Shown here in pieces: positions 20,454-32,429 of a DNA stretch of 64,000 nt (position 1 is its first letter; every line of letters begins with the position of its first letter). Both the position numbers and the translations under genes were made by a program. Below the pieces are notes generated by a model, which was not told the origin of the DNA, did not search any database, and saw only the letters and a list, made by a program, of their open reading frames with translations. The DNA comes from Candidula unifasciata (Eukaryota > Mollusca > Gastropoda > Stylommatophora > Geomitridae): assembly GCA_905116865.2 (NCBI GenBank), contig CAJHNH020008454.1:709001-773000 (forward strand), in the 5' to 3' direction.

Positions 20454-20629
20454 CAGGGCTATTCAGCCTGTGGCCCGTAGTCCAAATCTGGCCCGCTGAG
20501 GCCTAGCAAGTACCTCGCGAATCATTGCCAGTTGTATTTATTAATGATCTTTCCACGCTGGAGCTTGGTCCTCTGGCCCAAAGAAGGTCCTCATTTTCAA
20601 AATTGTGGCCCCCTGATTGAATAACCCTG
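20454..20629. mobile_element. hAT-type MITE
   Basis: A 176-bp unit with inverted ends CAGGGCTATTCAG and CAGGGTTATTCAATC (right end read inward), the same termini as 8700-8869. No clear 8-bp duplication is left. The interior GTGGCCC and TGGCCC motifs resemble other animal hAT MITEs. Confidence 0.6.
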
Positions 20630-20714
20630 GGAAAGGTTGACTGCTAATGAGCTGGCACCAAGTACAAGTGAACGTAACCTGAACTGCTAACTCAGTTGTA
20701 GGTGTCACATTTGT

Positions 20715-20895
20715 TTGAGTTTGGAAGCTACGATAGTGTAGTGGCAGTACTTGCTTTCCGACTGAAAGGTATTTTGTTTGAATCCGCACGAGGACAGATT
20801 GTTAAAATTGATCTAGGGTTCCTACTCAACCCAAAATAAAAATGGGTACCTGAAAGTCTTCAGGAAAGTAAAGGCATTCGGCATAGTATAAGCAT
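20715..20895 (+). repeat. tRNA-derived SINE
   Basis: The A box is GATAGTGTAGTGG (about 20735) and the B box TGTTTGAATCC (about 20775), very close to the head of the SINE at 1266-1450. Confidence 0.65.
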
Positions 20896-20999
20896 GTCAT
20901 CCATCAAATGCTCATCGGTATTCAAAAAGTTGATTCTAGCCTGAAGCTGTAGGTAATTAACTGATCCTTTACTTTTAACTTTTTAGTTGAGTTAATCAA

Positions 21000-23600
21000 C
21001 ACGCTGCATACATTTGCTGAGTTATGTGGTATAGGTTTAATTTCCCCACATGGCTTCTCAGCATCGTTATAATTTTTTATAAAAGAAAGAAAATAAAAGA
21101 ATAGACAGCACCGTCCCCTAACAAGTATCTTGTAAAAGATGGCTCCTTATGGGTTTGCTGAAATTGGATGTGGAGACAAATGATGGAAAATGACCTGGGT
21201 GTGGCATCTCTGACATGGAAAGCTGCACTGAAGATTGCACAGGACAGGAAAGCAGGGAAAGTCCTGTCTGAAGTCTCATGTGCCTCTAGGCATAAAGAGA
21301 ACTGATGATGATGAAATTGAATGTGTTGTTTGCAAAAGTCCCAGTTATCACCGCGCAAACCACCACACCATGTGCCAACTTCCCTTGTAACTCTTTTGGT
21401 CCCTGAAGATCATAGCTGATGTCTGAGTGAAGCAATAGTTGTAAAAATAGAAGCATGGGTATACTACATCCAAGGGCTCTAAATACACAGCACATTGTAT
21501 GGGTGACTTGTGTTGTCGGGTTGACTAAGGTTGCCTGGCTAAATTTTAGATATACAAATATACAAAAACATGTTGACTGGTGCTAAGGAGTAATATCTAT
21601 TACATATGGTATATTGTTTGGGACTGAAAGAGTTGAAGAAGAAGAATGTTCTTGTTATCTTGTGTGCTTCCTCGGTGCAGAACAGTTTGTTTTATGGCTG
21701 GAGTATAGAAAACTGCAAGTGAATGTTTTGCTCATTTTATTTCATGATCTCTACCATTTGAACTCAGCTTTGTATATAAATGGCTATATTTAACTAGAAC
21801 AATGGAAAAGGTTGCCTTCACTAATGGTGGGTTGAAGCTTATCGAATTCATGAATTCTCATCTGACTCTTTTATTACCAGGTAAATCACTACTTTTTCAG
21901 CTTTCCAAGTCCTGGAGGTTAGTTGCTGTAGATATCACTCCCTTCACTTCAGAACAGGAGATATCTTTACCTACATAGGATTGCAAGTTACACCTGTCGC
22001 CGTTACGTGTGCCCTAATTATAACTTCTTTAGAGGATCGAATGGGTATCTGGGATCTGCCTTGTTGATCTGCGGTCCAGACTGAGATGTTTTAAATCTCA
22101 GCATGGTATGGTAAACCTGTAGGTTTTGCTGAAAGGCAGAACAGGACTGAAGGAGGAGGAGGAGAAGAAGCATTGCGGTCTATCAGCCCTAATGAAACTT
22201 GTTCAGTAATTGCTCTACATCTTTCATTTCCTAATTTCTTGTCTAATTTTTCTGTTACATTTCCTTTACAGCAGATTGCAAACCATCCCCATCATTTGAT
22301 ATTGGCTGTTTGTAGTTTTACTGGGCAGTTTTGCTTAAATTAGTTTACCATTGCTCTCTGAACAGTTGGCTCTCCATACCTTTGTGAAAATCAACATAAG
22401 GTTGTCTCCTGCCAAATTGGCTGCAGCTAAATCCAACAGGGTATTCTGGAATTTAGAATGTGTTAATAAGGCCGGTCCAGTCAGTCAGGTTTTTGTATCC
22501 GGGTCTTTCTTGGTCTGCCTCTTCTCCTCTTCCCCTCTACTGAGCCCTGTAGTATTATTTTTGAGAGGGTGATAGAACTATTACATGTCTGTACCACTGC
22601 ATTTCCCACCTTTTCACAGTAGTCAGAAGAGGTTTATAGTTGCCAGAGCACACTTTAACTAGTGGGGCTCTATAATCATATTGCTTTAGCTCATAACTCA
22701 AAAGTTGTGTACTGTGTACATAGAGTTTAGGATAGAAAATATTGAAGTAATAAATACCTGGCAACAAAAGAGTCAGTGTAACAGCAAAAAAAGGCTACAT
22801 GTGGCTATCATATCGTGGGCCGTAACAGCGAGCACAGCAGGCATAGTGTGGGAGTGCATGTGTGCTTATTTCTATCAAACCAAGCATTAACCTCTGATGT
22901 GTTGCTCTCTGTTTAATCATAATGTGTTCAAATCTGACTTGCTTTCTTTCATTATGAAACCACTTTTACTTGTTTTTTGTAAACATTTTGTGAGTAATTG
23001 ATCACGTACAGGTAAGACTATATATGCAGATCCTTTACTCGGCATTAAATTTACACAAACAATTTTATGTTGTGCTTGATTATTTTGTTGAGAAAGATTT
23101 AGGACATATGTTTTTGTGGGGGTTTTCCTTTTTTTATGTGTGAACTAAACAGGGAAAGGTGACATTATGCAGATGTTCCTTGATTATTGTTTTTAATAGC
23201 TGTTTTATGATTAGAAAAACAGTGCAGTGCTTATGACATCTGCATATCCCCATAGATAATTCAGTCCAGGAAATATGATATAATGTTATTTGTTGTATGA
23301 AGAGAAATGCTTGCTTGTCTGCAAGAGAGAAAGGTGGAAAAGGGGGGGGGGGGGGGGCATTGAGATGAAGTGAGAGAGGAATAGAGGGGAGAGTTTGGGG
23401 GAGGAGAGATAGAAGTAAATGATTCCACATCCATACTCTTGAGATTATAAGTTTTACATCTTCTATGTTTGTTTTGTAAGATGCTTTCCTTTGATAACTG
23501 TCTCAAGACATTCCACAAAGACTGCCTAAACAAGTCCATTAATAGAATTTCTCTTAAATGTAAGCTTCTGTTGATATTAGGATCCTTGTCTCTAAATTGT
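21000..23600. other. no gene recognised
   Basis: Mostly unique sequence. 22012-22110 is a repeat shared with 61950-62040 (TATAACTTCTTTAGAGGAT, then a GTATCT and ATCTGC block ending TCTCAG). A G run lies at 23342-23357. No splice-bounded exon was found. Confidence 0.4.
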
Positions 23601-23603
23601 TGC

Positions 23604-23752
23604 CTGATTGGTTCCACATTTTGTTATGTTCTCTGATTGGTTCAGAATCTTGTGATGTTCTCTGATTGGTCCCAAATCTTGTGATGTTCTGTGATTGGTC
23701 CCAAATCTTGTGATGTTCTCTGATTGGTTCCAAAACTTGTGATGTTCTCTCA
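23604..23752. repeat. 29-bp minisatellite with GATTGG in each unit
   Basis: Five units of about 29 bp (TGTGATGTTCTCTGATTGG then TCCCAAATCT). GATTGG, the reverse complement of a CCAAT box, starts at about 23606, 23635, 23664, 23693 and 23722. Confidence 0.9.
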
Positions 23753-23849
23753 TGTTTATAGTGTTTTAAGTCTCCTTCAGGTGCCCATTCAGTGAGCTCA
23801 TCTGTGTCTTTCTCTTTTACATAATTTATAAGATTGTGTGCTATAGCAG

Positions 23850-24790
23850 CAAGTAAAAACAGGCCTCAGAGTTGCTATAGTATCATAAACTGACAGCATG
23901 TAAATCAGGTCTTGAAGTGACTGTAGTATTGTGTTCTGTATCTAAGTAAAAACAAGCCTCAGAGTTGCTGTAGTATCATAGACTGACAGCATGTAAATCA
24001 GGTCTTGAAGTGACTTTAGTATTGTGTTCTGTATCTAAGTAAAAACAAGCTTCAGAGTTGCTATAGAATCATAGACTGACAGCATGTAAATCAGGTCTTA
24101 AAGTGACTGTGGTATTGTGTTCTGTATCTAAGTAAAAACAAGCTTCAGAGTTGCTATAGTATCATAGACTGACAGCATGTAAATCAGGTCTTAAAGTGAC
24201 TGTAGTATTGTGTTCTGTATCTAAGTAAAAACAAGCTTCAGAGTTGCTATAGTATCATAGACTGACAGCATGTAAATCAGGTCTTAAAGTGACTGTAGTA
24301 TTGTGTTCTGTATCTAAGTAAAAACAAGCTTCAGAGTTGCTATAGTATCATAGACTGACAGCATGTAAATCAGGTCTTAAAGTGACTGTAGTATTGTGTT
24401 CTGTATCTAAGTAAAAACAAGCTTCAGAGTTGCTATAGTATCATAGACTGACAGCATGTAAATCAGGCCTTGAAGTGACTGTAGTATTGTGTTCTGTATC
24501 TAAGTAAAAACAAGCTTCAGAGTTGCTATAGTATCATAGACTGACAGCATGTAAATCAGGTCTTCAAGTGACTAGTATTGTGTTCTGTATCTAAGTAAAA
24601 ACAAGCTTCAGAGTTGCTATAGAATCATAGACTGACAGCATGTAAATCAGGTCTTGAAGTGACTGTAGTATTGTGTTCTGTATCTAAGTAAAAACAAGCT
24701 TCAGAGTTGCTATAGTATCATAGATTAACAGCAAGTAAAACAGGTCTTCAAGTGACTGTAGTATTGTGGGCTTTATTTGAGTAAAAACAA
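23850..24790. repeat. 94-bp tandem array, ~10 copies
   Basis: The unit is AAGTAAAAACAAGCTTCAGA, GTTGCTATAGTATCATAGAC, TGACAGCATGTAAATCAGGT, CTTAAAGTGACTGTAGTATT, GTGTTCTGTATCT. The period is 94 bp. Central units are nearly identical and the outer ones decay on both sides (to ~24900 on the right). Confidence 0.95.
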
Positions 24791-25309
24791 GCCTCAGTTG
24801 CTATAGTATCATTGGCTGTAATAGCAAATCAAGCAAAGCTCAAAGTGACTATAGTATTGTGGACTGTAACAGCAAGTAAATCGAGTCTTGAGGTAGCATG
24901 GAGTGTAACACAGAGAAAAAAGTGGCTATCATATCATGGGCCTTAACAGTGAGTACAAGAAGCATAGATATGCCTTAGTAGCGTAGGAGGTAACTATTAT
25001 AATGGTTTAAATATCATATAATTCAGCATTTTTCACCACATAAAGAGATTGGTGGTAATTAGTTGAACGGTATGCTGTATTTAAATAAAACTCTGGTTTG
25101 TAAAAAAGATCATTGATACAAGTGCTCCAGATATATACTGTAGATCACAAAAGGTGAATTTAAGGTCAGAGCATAAGCCAAGTAATACACAGAAGTAAAC
25201 ACTCAGAATCCCTGTAGCCGTAGAAACAAACTAAACAAACAGATATGTATTGTTTGGCACTCAAAGAAAGAAGCTTAAAAAGATAAAAGCAGAAGGACAC
25301 ACAAGTGAA

Positions 25310-25420
25310 AGGACCCTTTTTTACACCTTCAGGCATATTGGGCATATAGGGCTAGACTTAAAATTTGTAGACCAGTCAGCGCTTGGATGGTGTGGTCAAC
25401 ATCATGCTGAAAGGACACGT
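25310..25420 (-). repeat. SINE family B, truncated
   Basis: It carries AAGGACCCTTTTTTACACC, GGGCATATAGGGCTAGAC and GTGTGGTCAACATCATGC from the 3' half of family B. Confidence 0.6.
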
Positions 25421-25689
25421 TAGTCAACATATTATTCAAAAGCTGTAGTTACCATGCTGGGAATCAGACCTATCACTCCAAATGAGGACAACATCTTAGT
25501 ACAGTTGTTTCTACAGCGAGGCGCTGTTGTTATCTGGAAGTGACAGATTCAGTTCCCAGAATGGTAACTTAAGCTTTCAAATTTTATGATTTCTAGTGTG
25601 TCGTTCTGTCTTTCTGTGATTGCCATTCAACGTATAAGCCTAGTAGTATAGATTAGATTCTGAATGCGTGTATTCTCCAGAGTGATACA

Positions 25690-25985
25690 TGTTGAACATA
25701 TTCTTCTGTCCTTTCTTTGTCTTCTTATAGTCCATGCAATGTGGCTTTGGTAGTCATGTCGGTTCACAACCTTCTACCTTTCATTCAGTTATGTCACAGA
25801 CGATCTTCCATGCCATGACTTTAAACTGATATCTTCTCCTCTCTTGGTCTGCCTCTCCACTTTTCCTGTCTAACTTTCTCACTTTCACGATGTACTCCAG
25901 TTTTACCTTCTCATGACATGACCAAAGAATGTAGATTTTCTCCTCTCTTGTGGGCAATCAGTTCTCTTTGTGAGTCAGTTTCTTT
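25690..25985 (-). mobile_element. LINE 3'-end fragment
   Basis: On the minus strand broken frames read VMS, KWRGRPREE and VMAWKIVCDITE, the G-R-P-R and MxW signatures of a LINE ORF C-terminus. It directly abuts the 42-bp array. Confidence 0.5.
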
Positions 25986-26029
25986 CAAGAAATAATTTAG
26001 ATTAATGACATGTCCAAATAATGAAGATT

Positions 26030-26818
26030 GTTTCTTTCTGATGTGGGCAGTCAGTTCTGTCAAGATAGATTGTTTCTTTCTAATGGGGCAGTCAGTTCTG
26101 TCAAGATAGATTGTTTCTTTTTGATGTGGTCAGTCAGTTTTGTCAAGATAGATTGTTTCTTTCTGATGTGGGCAGTCAGTTCTGTCAAGATAGATTGTTT
26201 CTTTCTGATGTGGGCAGTCAGTTCTGTCAAGGTAGATTGTTTCTTTCTGGTATGGTCAGTCAGTTCTGTCAAGATAGATTGTTTCTTTCTGGTGTGGTCA
26301 GTCAGTTCTGTCAAGATAGATTGTTTCTTTCTGGTGTGAGCAGTCAGTTCTGTCAAGATAGATTGTTTCTTTCTGGTGTGGGCAGTCAGTTCTGTCAAGA
26401 TAGATTGTTTCTTTCAGGTGTGGTCACTCAGTTCTGTCAAGATAGATTGTTTCTTTCTGATGTGGGCAGTCAGTTCTGTCAAGATAGATTGTTTCTTTCT
26501 GATGTGGGCAGTCAGTTCTGTCAAGATAGATTGTTTCTTTCTGATGTGGGCAGTCAGTTCTGTCAAGATAGATTGTTTCTTTCAGGTGTGGTCAGTCAGT
26601 TCTGTCAAGATAGATTGTTTCTTTCTAATGGGGCAGTCAGTTCTGTCAAGATAGATTGTTTCTTTCTAATGGGGTAGTCAGTTCTGTCAAGATAGATTGT
26701 TTCTTTCTAATGGGGCAGTCAGTTCTGTCAAGATAGATTGTTTCTTTCTAATGGGGTAGTCAGTTCTGTCAAGATAGATTGTTTCTTTCTAATGGGGAAG
26801 TCAGTTCTGTCAAGACAT
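26030..26818. repeat. ~42-bp minisatellite, ~19 copies
   Basis: The unit is GTCAGTTCTGTCAAGATAGA followed by TTGTTTCTTTCTGATGTGGG CA, with 41-43 bp spacing. Variants alternate between GATGTGGGCA, GGTGTGGTCA and AATGGGGCA, suggesting higher-order amplification. Unit length divisible by three keeps frames open, so the 100-190-codon readings are artefacts. Confidence 0.95.
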
Positions 26819-26989
26819 CTTCATTACTCTTTTACCTGTCCAGAGTGTTTTTATCATTCGTCTATAAAACCACATCTCAGCCGCTTCCAATTAGTTGTTC
26901 ACCGAACTGGCTGATTCACTTCAGATATCAGAGTAGAATTTATATAGGTTTTCTGAATAGGAATTTAGTCTGGGGAGGGAATAGTGAGG

Positions 26990-27110
26990 AACATATAGCA
27001 CAGTGGCTATATTGCTTGGCCTCTGTCCAGTGGTATATTTTTAATCCCCTTTGCAGCAGGATTTTTCTATTTCTTTACCTGGACTTCCATATTGACGCAC
27101 TCCAATGGTG
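26990..27110 (+). repeat. weak tRNA-like SINE head
   Basis: CATATAGCACAGTGG resembles an A box and TTTTTAATCCCC is a poor B box 35 bases on. Tentative. Confidence 0.3.
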
Positions 27111-27547
27111 AATTACAGATAGAAGATGACAGAGTTGGTCTCAGCTATGATTTTAAGATAAAAAAAAAAAGAACTAGACATGACTGATATAGGTATTGAG
27201 GTTGATTTGTGGGAATATGATGCCACAAACTGCATTGAATGGAAGAAGGGGGAGATGAAGGAATATGGACAAAGGAGAAAATTCAGACAGATTAAGGCTT
27301 AGCATCTGCAAAGAAACTAGTCAAATAGACAATGGCAACAGCAGTCCTGAAATCTAATGTATTAATGGAAGATGTGCTCCTAACGTGAGCTGGCCTTGCT
27401 AGTTCCACTTGTCGTCGCCACGGATTGCGATTTCCTTTAGCACAATAAAACACTTTTGTCCAGAAGGACAGAAAAGTACCAGCTACTAACAAGATGGCTG
27501 GCATCACCTGTTCAATGCTGATTAGTCTAAAAAATGATGGGCTATCG

Positions 27548-27826
27548 TTTTCTTCTTGGCGTTCACCGGCTGTAAGCTCCAGCGGAAAGTTCTGGTTATT
27601 TGTCCACTTCTGGGTGTTGATCTTGTTCCAGAACTTACATTTTGCATGCACATCTACTTCACATACTGGCTTATTTGAATGCCGACTGTGGGTTCTTTGC
27701 CTCTCAGACAGATTCACTGTGACTTCAGATGAACCACTCTTAATTAGTTGACTTTTAAGACATGCTTTTTGGGGGGCAGTGAGTCTATTCTTTTTTCCTC
27801 CAAAATGGGGCTCGGAAACCCACACT
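27548..27826 (-). repeat. repeat family A, best full-length copy
   Basis: The + strand order is TTCTTCTTGGCGTTCACCGG, CTGTAAGCTCCAGCGGAAAG, CACTTCTGGGTGTTGATCTT, GTTCCAGAACTTACA, CTGGCTTATTTG, CAGATTCACTGTGACTTCAG, AATTAGTTGACTTTTAAGAC, CAAAATGGGGCTCGGAAACC. At least eleven more copies occur in both orientations. Copies begin with TTCTTC on this strand, meaning a GAA-type 3' tail on the minus strand. It is SINE-like with no obvious tRNA boxes. Confidence 0.7.
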
Positions 27827-27957
27827 AGGCGAAGGCTATCATCAAATATCCAGTTTGCCTCAGCGTGAACAGATAATGTATTATTTTACTGGCTAGGCAG
27901 TGACCTATCCAGCATGTGTTGCATGTGTATATTTTGTAACATATACATTTTTTCACC

Positions 27958-28400
27958 CTTATCTTCTTCTTCTTCTCTTTCACCTTGTACCTCATTGAAG
28001 TGTTGGGGGGAGATGTAACATTCGTTGATGAGCTCTGTCAAGAGCACTATTAAGACTGATGTTCATTTCTGTAAGGTTGTTCTTAATGCCATCACTCCAT
28101 ATTTTCTGAGGTCTTCCACTGGCTCTATACCTGTTGTAACATTTTAGTGTGGCTCGCTGTGGCAGATAGTACCAGGGCATTCTTGTTAGGTGTCCAAACA
28201 ACTTCATTTGTTCTTTGATGACTTGTAAGACTGGCTTTATTCCTAGCATTCGTCTGATTTTGTGATTTCTTATTCTGTCTTTCCTTGAAACTTCACCCTT
28301 ATCTAAGCAGACTAAATGTCCAGTCAGCAATCCCAGATCGCAGGCGTACATATTAAATATGCTGTGACCAGATGTCAAACCCATCCCAGTGTGGGATGCA
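27958..28400 (-). mobile_element. LINE family H 3' end with GAA tail
   Basis: The minus frame reads VSRKDRIRNHKIRRMLGIKP, then VLQVIKEQMKLFGHLTRMPW, GRPQKIWSDGIKNNLTEMNI and ALDRAHQRMLHLPPTLQ, the tail of a non-LTR reverse-transcriptase ORF. It ends in AGAGAAGAAGAAGAAGATAA. The copy at 62650-63215 is nearly identical and in opposite orientation. Confidence 0.75.
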
Positions 28401-28600
28401 GTTTTTGATTATTTTGAGACCCCATTCTGGCTGCAGTCGGGAGCCCCCAATATAACCTAACAGTTACATGGAGTTTATGGGACTTGTGCCCGGGTGATCC
28501 TCATCCAAATGGTGGCACTTTGTGTCACCGGCTGTTGGTCGCTCGTTGTACTGTCTTGGTGGGATTAAAGGACCAACAACAGACAACCAGATGTAGAAAG
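28380..28600 (+). repeat. repeat shared with 45390-45500
   Basis: Shared strings include GTGTGGGATGCAGTTT, TTATTTTGAGACCCC, and GGGAGCCCCCAATATAACCT versus GGGCCCGCAATATAGCCT. The family is unclassified. Confidence 0.5.
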
Positions 28601-28714
28601 GATGGGAACACGAGGGATTTAAAGGGAAGAGTGAAAGACCGCACTAGGATCACAAAGCTACTTTCTTTAATGCTGCACTAACAAATATTACATAACTTTC
28701 ACTGAGACATAGTT

Positions 28715-28970
28715 TGCATGTTGCATCTGCTTCTACAACATCTGCACTTACCAGCATCCTAACATTTTGTTCCTAAAATTTATGTTCTTACAGCATCTAT
28801 TGCTGCAACATCTGCTCCTACAACATCCTGTTTCTTCAGCATCTGCCTACTTCTACAACTTCTGATTCTACAATAACCGCTCCTACAACTTCTGCTCCTA
28901 AACCATCTACTCCTACAATAACTGTTACTTCAACTGCTTCTACTTCTACAACTGCTTTTTCAACATCTCT
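28715..28970. repeat. imperfect 15-bp minisatellite
   Basis: A degenerate (TCTGCTCCTACAACA)n-like array, T/C/A-rich and poor in G on this strand. Confidence 0.75.
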
Positions 28971-28977
28971 AGCGAAA

Positions 28978-29062
28978 ATAGATGTGCAAATTCTTTAACA
29001 AGACCAAAATGTGGGTCAACAACCAGAACTTTCCATCTGAGTTTATAGCCGATGGACAGTAA
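28978..29062 (-). repeat. repeat family A, 3' fragment
   Basis: It carries CAACAACCAGAACTTTCCAT and a GAGTTTATAGCCGATGGACA continuation, then poly-A. Confidence 0.5.
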
Positions 29063-29712
29063 AAAAAAAAAAAAAGAATGGGTTTACAGTTGATTAGTGT
29101 CATGAGTGAATGGGCCGCAGGTAGTAAATAAAAGTATATCATGCAGTTTGCTACCAACAAACAAGCTGTGAATCGCTTGGTGCTGAGTGAGATGAAAATC
29201 ATTGTTTCCGTTTGATCCATATACTGCCATTTTGTTGAACGATTTCACTAACTGCAGCATACCAACACTTTTATGGTAATCATGTTTCTCACTCGTCATC
29301 AATGCATTTGTATTTCTCTGGCTATTTGTCATCATATCATCATTTATCATCATATGTGCATACCATTCAGTGTATAAAATAACTATGCCTTTTCTTAGTC
29401 TTCCATGTGGTATCTGCACCCAAAAAAGTCACATTCTCTCTCACCCAGCCATATTTATTATCTGTATATTATGCACTTATAAAAATGTCTTATCACGTTT
29501 TACCTATTCATCATAAAAGGGTCTTATCACCTTTTATCTGTTATCTGGAGCACTTTTTGTCAGAAATTTGTGTTTCTTGTTTAATTGTATTCTGTGAAGA
29601 GCAGTAGGTATTAAGAAAAAGAAATTTGTAATGGTTTGCTTTTTTGTTTGTGTTTTTATTTTCAATCTGTTTTGTTTTCCTTGCTATACATGATATTGTG
29701 ATAGAGTTTTTC

Positions 29713-29928
29713 TGTCGACTAATTAGGCGTGATTCTTTTTAAGTCGGAGTGCATCTGCCTGATAGACAAGGAACCAACAGTCTACATGCAAATAAGCCAG
29801 ATCTGTAAAACAGATATGTCTGCAAAAATAAAGTTCTGGAATAAGACTAAAGTTCAGAAATGGGCAAACAACCGGAACTTTCCACGTGAGTTTACAGTCG
29901 TTGAGCACTAAAAAGAAGATTACATTTA
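29713..29928 (-). repeat. repeat family A copy
   Basis: In minus-element orientation on this strand: GTCGACTAATTAGGCGTGAT, GGAGTGCATCTGCCTGATAG, GCCAGATCTGTAAAACAGAT, TTCTGGAATAAGACTAAAGT, CAACCGGAACTTTCCACG and a GCACTAAAAAGAAGAT end. Element sense strand is + here. Confidence 0.65.
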
Positions 29929-30139
29929 GTACATGTTAATAATCATAATCTTAAATGTTGGTTTAGCTAGGGGTCTGCATTTAATCTAGATGAGGTTGAC
30001 AAGAAATAGGTAATACACACATTGTCCAGCTTGTTATTCTCAAACTTATGTCGTGTTTGTTTATTCTTATTTTGACTATTCAGGCCTGGCATTACTTGAG
30101 CATTGTAAGCCGCTAATGATTTTAATACTTTATACATGG

Positions 30140-30300
30140 TGTTAAAGCGACCTGGCCGAACAGTTAGAACACTGGGCCCTCAAGCAGGATACCTGGATTC
30201 AAATCCTTAGTAAGGTTGGGGGTGGGGGCAGTTAATTGTGAATCTTGTGGGAGATTTCTTCTTCTTGCTCACTGTCTCCTTTAACAGGGCAATTGACACA
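30140..30300 (+). repeat. tRNA-derived SINE
   Basis: The head GACCTGGCCGAACAGTTAGA (A box) and GGATTCAAATCC (B box) lie about 45 bases apart. Confidence 0.65.
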
Positions 30301-30404
30301 TTGTGTATTGCAGCAAGGTTGCATATCTGCACGTTTCAGCCCAGTACATTTAGTGTCATCAAACCCTTAATCTACTTCTATGACATGCTTGTCGGGATGG
30401 GGGG

Positions 30405-30965
30405 AGGGGGGGGGGAGTTTTTATGAACAATCTGTATGATGTCAGAGATGATAAAAATAAAGGAGTTTTTAATGAACAATCTGTATCATGTCAGATGATG
30501 ATAAAAATGATGGAGTTTTTATGAACATCTGTATGATGATAAAAATTATGGAGTTTTTATAATCATCTGTATGATGTCAGAGATGATGATTAAAATTATT
30601 GAGTTTTTATGAACATCCGTAAGATGTCAGAGATGAACATATGAGAGCAAGTGTTTTTTGAACATCTGTATGATGAACATATGAGAGCAAGTGTTCATAT
30701 GTTTTATAAACATCTTTATGATGTCAAAGAAAAACATATGGAAGCATGTCTTTTATGAACATCTTTATGATGTCAGAGAAAAACATATGGAAGCATGTCT
30801 TTTATGAACATCTTTATGATGTCAGAGAAAAACATATGGAAGCATGTCTTTTATGAACATCTTTACGATGTCAGCGATGAACATATGAGAGCAAGTGTCC
30901 ATGTGTTTTATGAACATCTGTATGATGTTAGAGATGAACATATGAGAGCAAGTGTTCATGTGAAC
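30405..30965. repeat. ~50-bp minisatellite
   Basis: Units of TTTTATGAACATCTGTATGA, TGTCAGAGATGAACATATGA and GAGCAAGTGTTCATG, ten or more in varied length. Late units (30710-30860) are a tighter 51-bp sub-array with GAAAAACATATGGAAGCATG. Confidence 0.85.
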
Positions 30966-31504
30966 GGACAACTCCTGGTGCTCTGCTACATTCAGCTGTC
31001 AGGATATAGTTCACATATTGCAATACAGTGTGTTCAAACAGCAGGGATGTTTAGCTACTCAACAACTGTAACCTTTCAGTGTCATGATATCGACAAAAAA
31101 CATCCTTGTCAAGTGTTCAGACTCGGCCAAAGATATGTCATGTTTTTATCATGAAAAATGAGTAGTTTTTATTTTTCATTTAGTTCATTTTTAAATGCCA
31201 CATTCTGTATTTTCTTTACTCACTGACATTTCTTTGAAAATAGAAAATTGTACTAATGAGATACTATTAAATTTGATGTCCATTCAAATTGTCACACTAT
31301 TGTTTATTAGTTCAGCTAATAGGTACACTGACTCCTTCATAGCAATAATGTTAACTGTTTCTACCTACAACTATTGATCTTCTTCCTCCATTCAGGCAGT
31401 TTGTGACCAATGCTTTCAAATATATGACCAGTGCTATCAAGCCAAGTAACAGAAAAAATATGTTTTCGCCTTTGAAAAGGCAGTTGGCTCATTGTGTTAT
31501 GGTT

Positions 31505-31905
31505 TGGGTTTGAAGTTTGAACAACGGATCAACATCATGGCACACGGGTAGTAACTTATAAGTGCTCAGTTTTTCTAACTCAAGTCTGAGTTCGAAGAAG
31601 CTCAGCAAAGTGACAGGCTCTGTAGCACCGGCGAGGATCCTGAAATACTTTGGGTAGATTTCTAACTCCAAATTTTGCCCTGGCAGCACCGCTAGGCTAC
31701 TCTTTTTAGTTTCCAAACTGCTAATGGATTTTTTACGTGCACAACAATGCACACGGGAGTCCGATCACACTACCTAGAGACCAGGGGTAATTACTAGAAG
31801 TCCAAGTCCACGTGAAAAAATACCAGCCCTTACCGCAGGTTGAACCCGAAATATCTAGCACTCAAGGCGGACACCATGCCTCGAGACCACGTAGTCCTCT
31901 ACATT
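31505..31905 (-). repeat. tRNA-derived SINE, family C, full length
   Basis: The minus-strand head is GTGGTCTCGAGGCATGGTGT (A box region) with B box GGGTTCAACC. The body includes AGTATTTCAGGATCCTCGCC and the 3' end is GATGTTGATCCGTTGTTC. Four such copies exist in the window. Confidence 0.75.
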
Positions 31906-32014
31906 GTGTTATGATTTATACCAGCATCACAGTATCTTACCTGTCCCTTTCAGCCCAGCATATCATCATTGCAGCAAAATCCTAATTAGCCGCTTTTATG
32001 CCCTCATCAAATAT

Positions 32015-32255
32015 AATAGTGAAACTAGAATGTCCTTACACTAGAGCCAACAGAGTAAACGAGATAAAGGGTACCGTTAAAGCACAGAGAGAAGAGAATT
32101 ATAAACAAAGATGAATGTGGTGGGGAGGACATTAGGTGTGGACTTTACAACAGTAGGATGTGTCTAGTTGCCAGAAGAGGAAAAAGCAGAACCCCCAATA
32201 TCTCCCTTTTCACCCTAAGTAGTGAAAGAGGAAGTGAAGAAGAAGATAGAGTGAG
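32015..32255 (+). mobile_element. LINE tail fragments
   Basis: 32015-32180 resembles the tail at 19180-19470 (CTAGAATGTCCTTACACTAG, AGCCAACAGAGTAAACGAGA). 32188-32250 matches the 42571-42704 insertion on the other strand (CAGAACCCCCAATATCTCCC.. GTGAAAGAGGAAGTGAAGAA). Confidence 0.45.
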
Positions 32256-32429
32256 CTGCTAAAATGCTTGGTAAAGACCCAGTACTCTGAAGCAGTGTAC
32301 TCCAACCAGGGGGCTATGAGCAAGACTTTGCTTCATTGTGTAGCAGGTCCTTTGCAGAATGTTGCTGTCATCATGGTATACCTGTAAGACACTAGGTCAG
32401 CCCTCCCACCTCGTGTACTTATTCAAGAA

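Noticed and set aside
26028..26677. 188-codon and 112-codon repetitive proteins
   Set aside because: The ~42-bp array keeps frames open because its period is divisible by three; no flanking coding signal.
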